From NCBI GenBank assembly GCA_001767855.1, contig MEMF01000002.1, positions 232,893-296,892 of the forward strand: a stretch of DNA of 64,000 nt, read 5' to 3'. Made by a program: the position numbers and the translations under genes. The notes under the pieces were generated by a model. That model did no database searches. It was not told the DNA's origin and was given only the letters and a program-made list of their open reading frames with translations. The DNA is from Alphaproteobacteria bacterium RIFCSPHIGHO2_01_FULL_41_14 (GTDB lineage Bacteria; Pseudomonadota; Alphaproteobacteria; UBA7879; UBA5542). Each line of letters opens with the position of its first letter. The first letter of the stretch is position 1. Positions 63,352 to 64,000 of this stretch are shown in pieces.

Positions 63352-64000
63352 TTACTTTCGCTTCCAGGTTGTTCCTTTGGAACTGTCTTCCAAAAGGATA
63401 CCAGATTTCTCAAGCTGTTGTCGAATCTGATCGCTGGTCACAAAATCTTTGGCGAGCCGGGCGTTGACCCGTTTTTGGATGAGAGTGTCAATTTCGGCAT
63501 TCGACAATCCCTGGGTGTGACCTTGACCCTGGAACCACTCTGCAGAACTCTGACCAAAGAAGCCCATGAGCTGGCCGCCCGCTTTCAGCTGGCGCTGGAG
63601 TTGTTTTTTTTCTGTCTGGTCAGTTGTTTTATGAATCTGAGACACAAGGGCGTGTAAGACCGTGAACGCTTCGGGGACATTCAAATCATCCTTCAAAGCC
63701 TCTAGAATAGAGAGGGGGATTTCTGTATCAGGAGGAGCGTCATCACATCCTTCGAGCGCTGTGTAAAACCGATCTAAAATATTTTTGCTTTGGGTGATGG
63801 TCTCGTCTCGCCAATCGAGGGGCTGACGATAGTGAGCCGACAACAAGGTAAGGCGGATGACTTCTCCAGACACCTGGGCCAAGAGATCTTTGACGGTAAA
63901 AAAATTTCCAAGAGATTTGGACATCTTTTCGCCATTGACGATGAGATGCCCGTTGTGCATCCACACTTTTGCCAAAGGGGCGCCATGGTGGGCACACTCA
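63352..64000 (-). CDS. cysS: Cysteinyl-tRNA synthetase, C-terminal part (cut off by window edge)
   Basis: The reading frame continues past the window edge. Visible are ECAHHGAPLAKVWMHNGHL, the class I KMSKSLGNFF motif that activates Cys, and the anticodon-binding helical domain ending in TWKRK. The zinc-binding His pair (AHH) is also inside. First gene of a cysS-C26-pseudouridine synthase operon. Confidence 0.97.
   Translation of the reverse strand, partial: ECAHHGAPLAKVWMHNGHLIVNGEKMSKSLGNFFTVKDLLAQVSGEVIRLTLLSAHYRQPLDWRDETITQSKNILDRFYTALEGCDDAPPDTEIPLSILEALKDDLNVPEAFTVLHALVSQIHKTTDQTEKKQLQRQLKAGGQLMGFFGQSSAEWFQGQGHTQGLSNAEIDTLIQKRVNARLAKDFVTSDQIRQQLEKSGILLEDSSKGTTWKRK

Overview
The window is about 64 kb of bacterial chromosome at roughly 43% GC. 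It most resembles an intracellular alphaproteobacterium of the Holosporales/Rickettsiales type. This is an inference from a 23S-5S unit with no 16S beside it, the large NAD-glutamate dehydrogenase, ThyX with a rickettsial-like signature, a chlamydial-like TGT paired with a YhhQ transporter, an AmpG permease, and many signal-peptide proteins of unknown function plus Fic and patatin proteins. Species cannot be assigned from the sequence alone.

Layout. 0-2.6 kb: a cut-off LysE-type exporter divergent from a complete bufferin operon (DUF2282 precursor, DUF692 and DUF2063 maturation proteins). 2.6-9.4 kb: a secreted protein with a nuclease-like motif, tRNA-Leu, map-sfsA, rnhA, a D-Ala-D-Ala dipeptidase, a tandem pair of small coiled-coil paralogues and trhO. 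9.0-18.5 kb: kdsD-lptC-lptA (KDO and LPS transport), an alkaline-phosphatase-fold enzyme, bcp, a giant AsmA/YhdP-like protein, rlmB and pyk. 18.6-25.0 kb: three tRNAs (Ala-GGC, Ile-GAT, Ala-TGC), then a TraB/GumN-like gene and a GT10 fucosyltransferase-like gene, then 23S and 5S with their own promoter. 25-31 kb: secreted proteins, csp, an FAD-linked oxidase, thyX and a small transporter. 31.2-36.8 kb: rpmB, the queuosine-salvage pair yhhQ-tgt, typA, ampG. 36.8-45.1 kb: an accessory stretch of secreted proteins of unknown role together with a Fic protein and a secreted patatin. 45.2-51.9 kb: tRNA-Gly, NAD-GDH, a RhuM-Fic protein, miaA. 51.9-56.3 kb: a vitamin B12 uptake operon (TonB receptor, binding protein, permease, ATPase) under a cobalamin riboswitch. 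56.4-64 kb: nusA-infB, plsY, a secreted cupin, an rRNA pseudouridine synthase, a C26 peptidase and cut-off cysS.

The most unusual structure is around the RNA genes. The 3' end of tRNA-Ala(TGC) (37 bp) reappears 1134 bp downstream, and the last 12 codons of the intervening TraB/GumN-like gene are made of that copy. The 3' end of 5S rRNA (about 75 bp) reappears 1.0 kb downstream, right after the stop codon of the single secreted-protein gene in between. Both sites have the same architecture: RNA gene, one signal-peptide gene, degenerate copy of the RNA 3' end. No integrase is visible. This suggests single-gene modules that insert at, or are bounded by, structural RNA 3' ends.

Other items to follow up are a bufferin precursor with a Pro-rich insertion, two extra Cys and an uncertain start codon; a duplicated promoter ahead of a decayed reading frame; a palindromic operator at the Fic gene; and an intrinsic terminator in the nusA leader.
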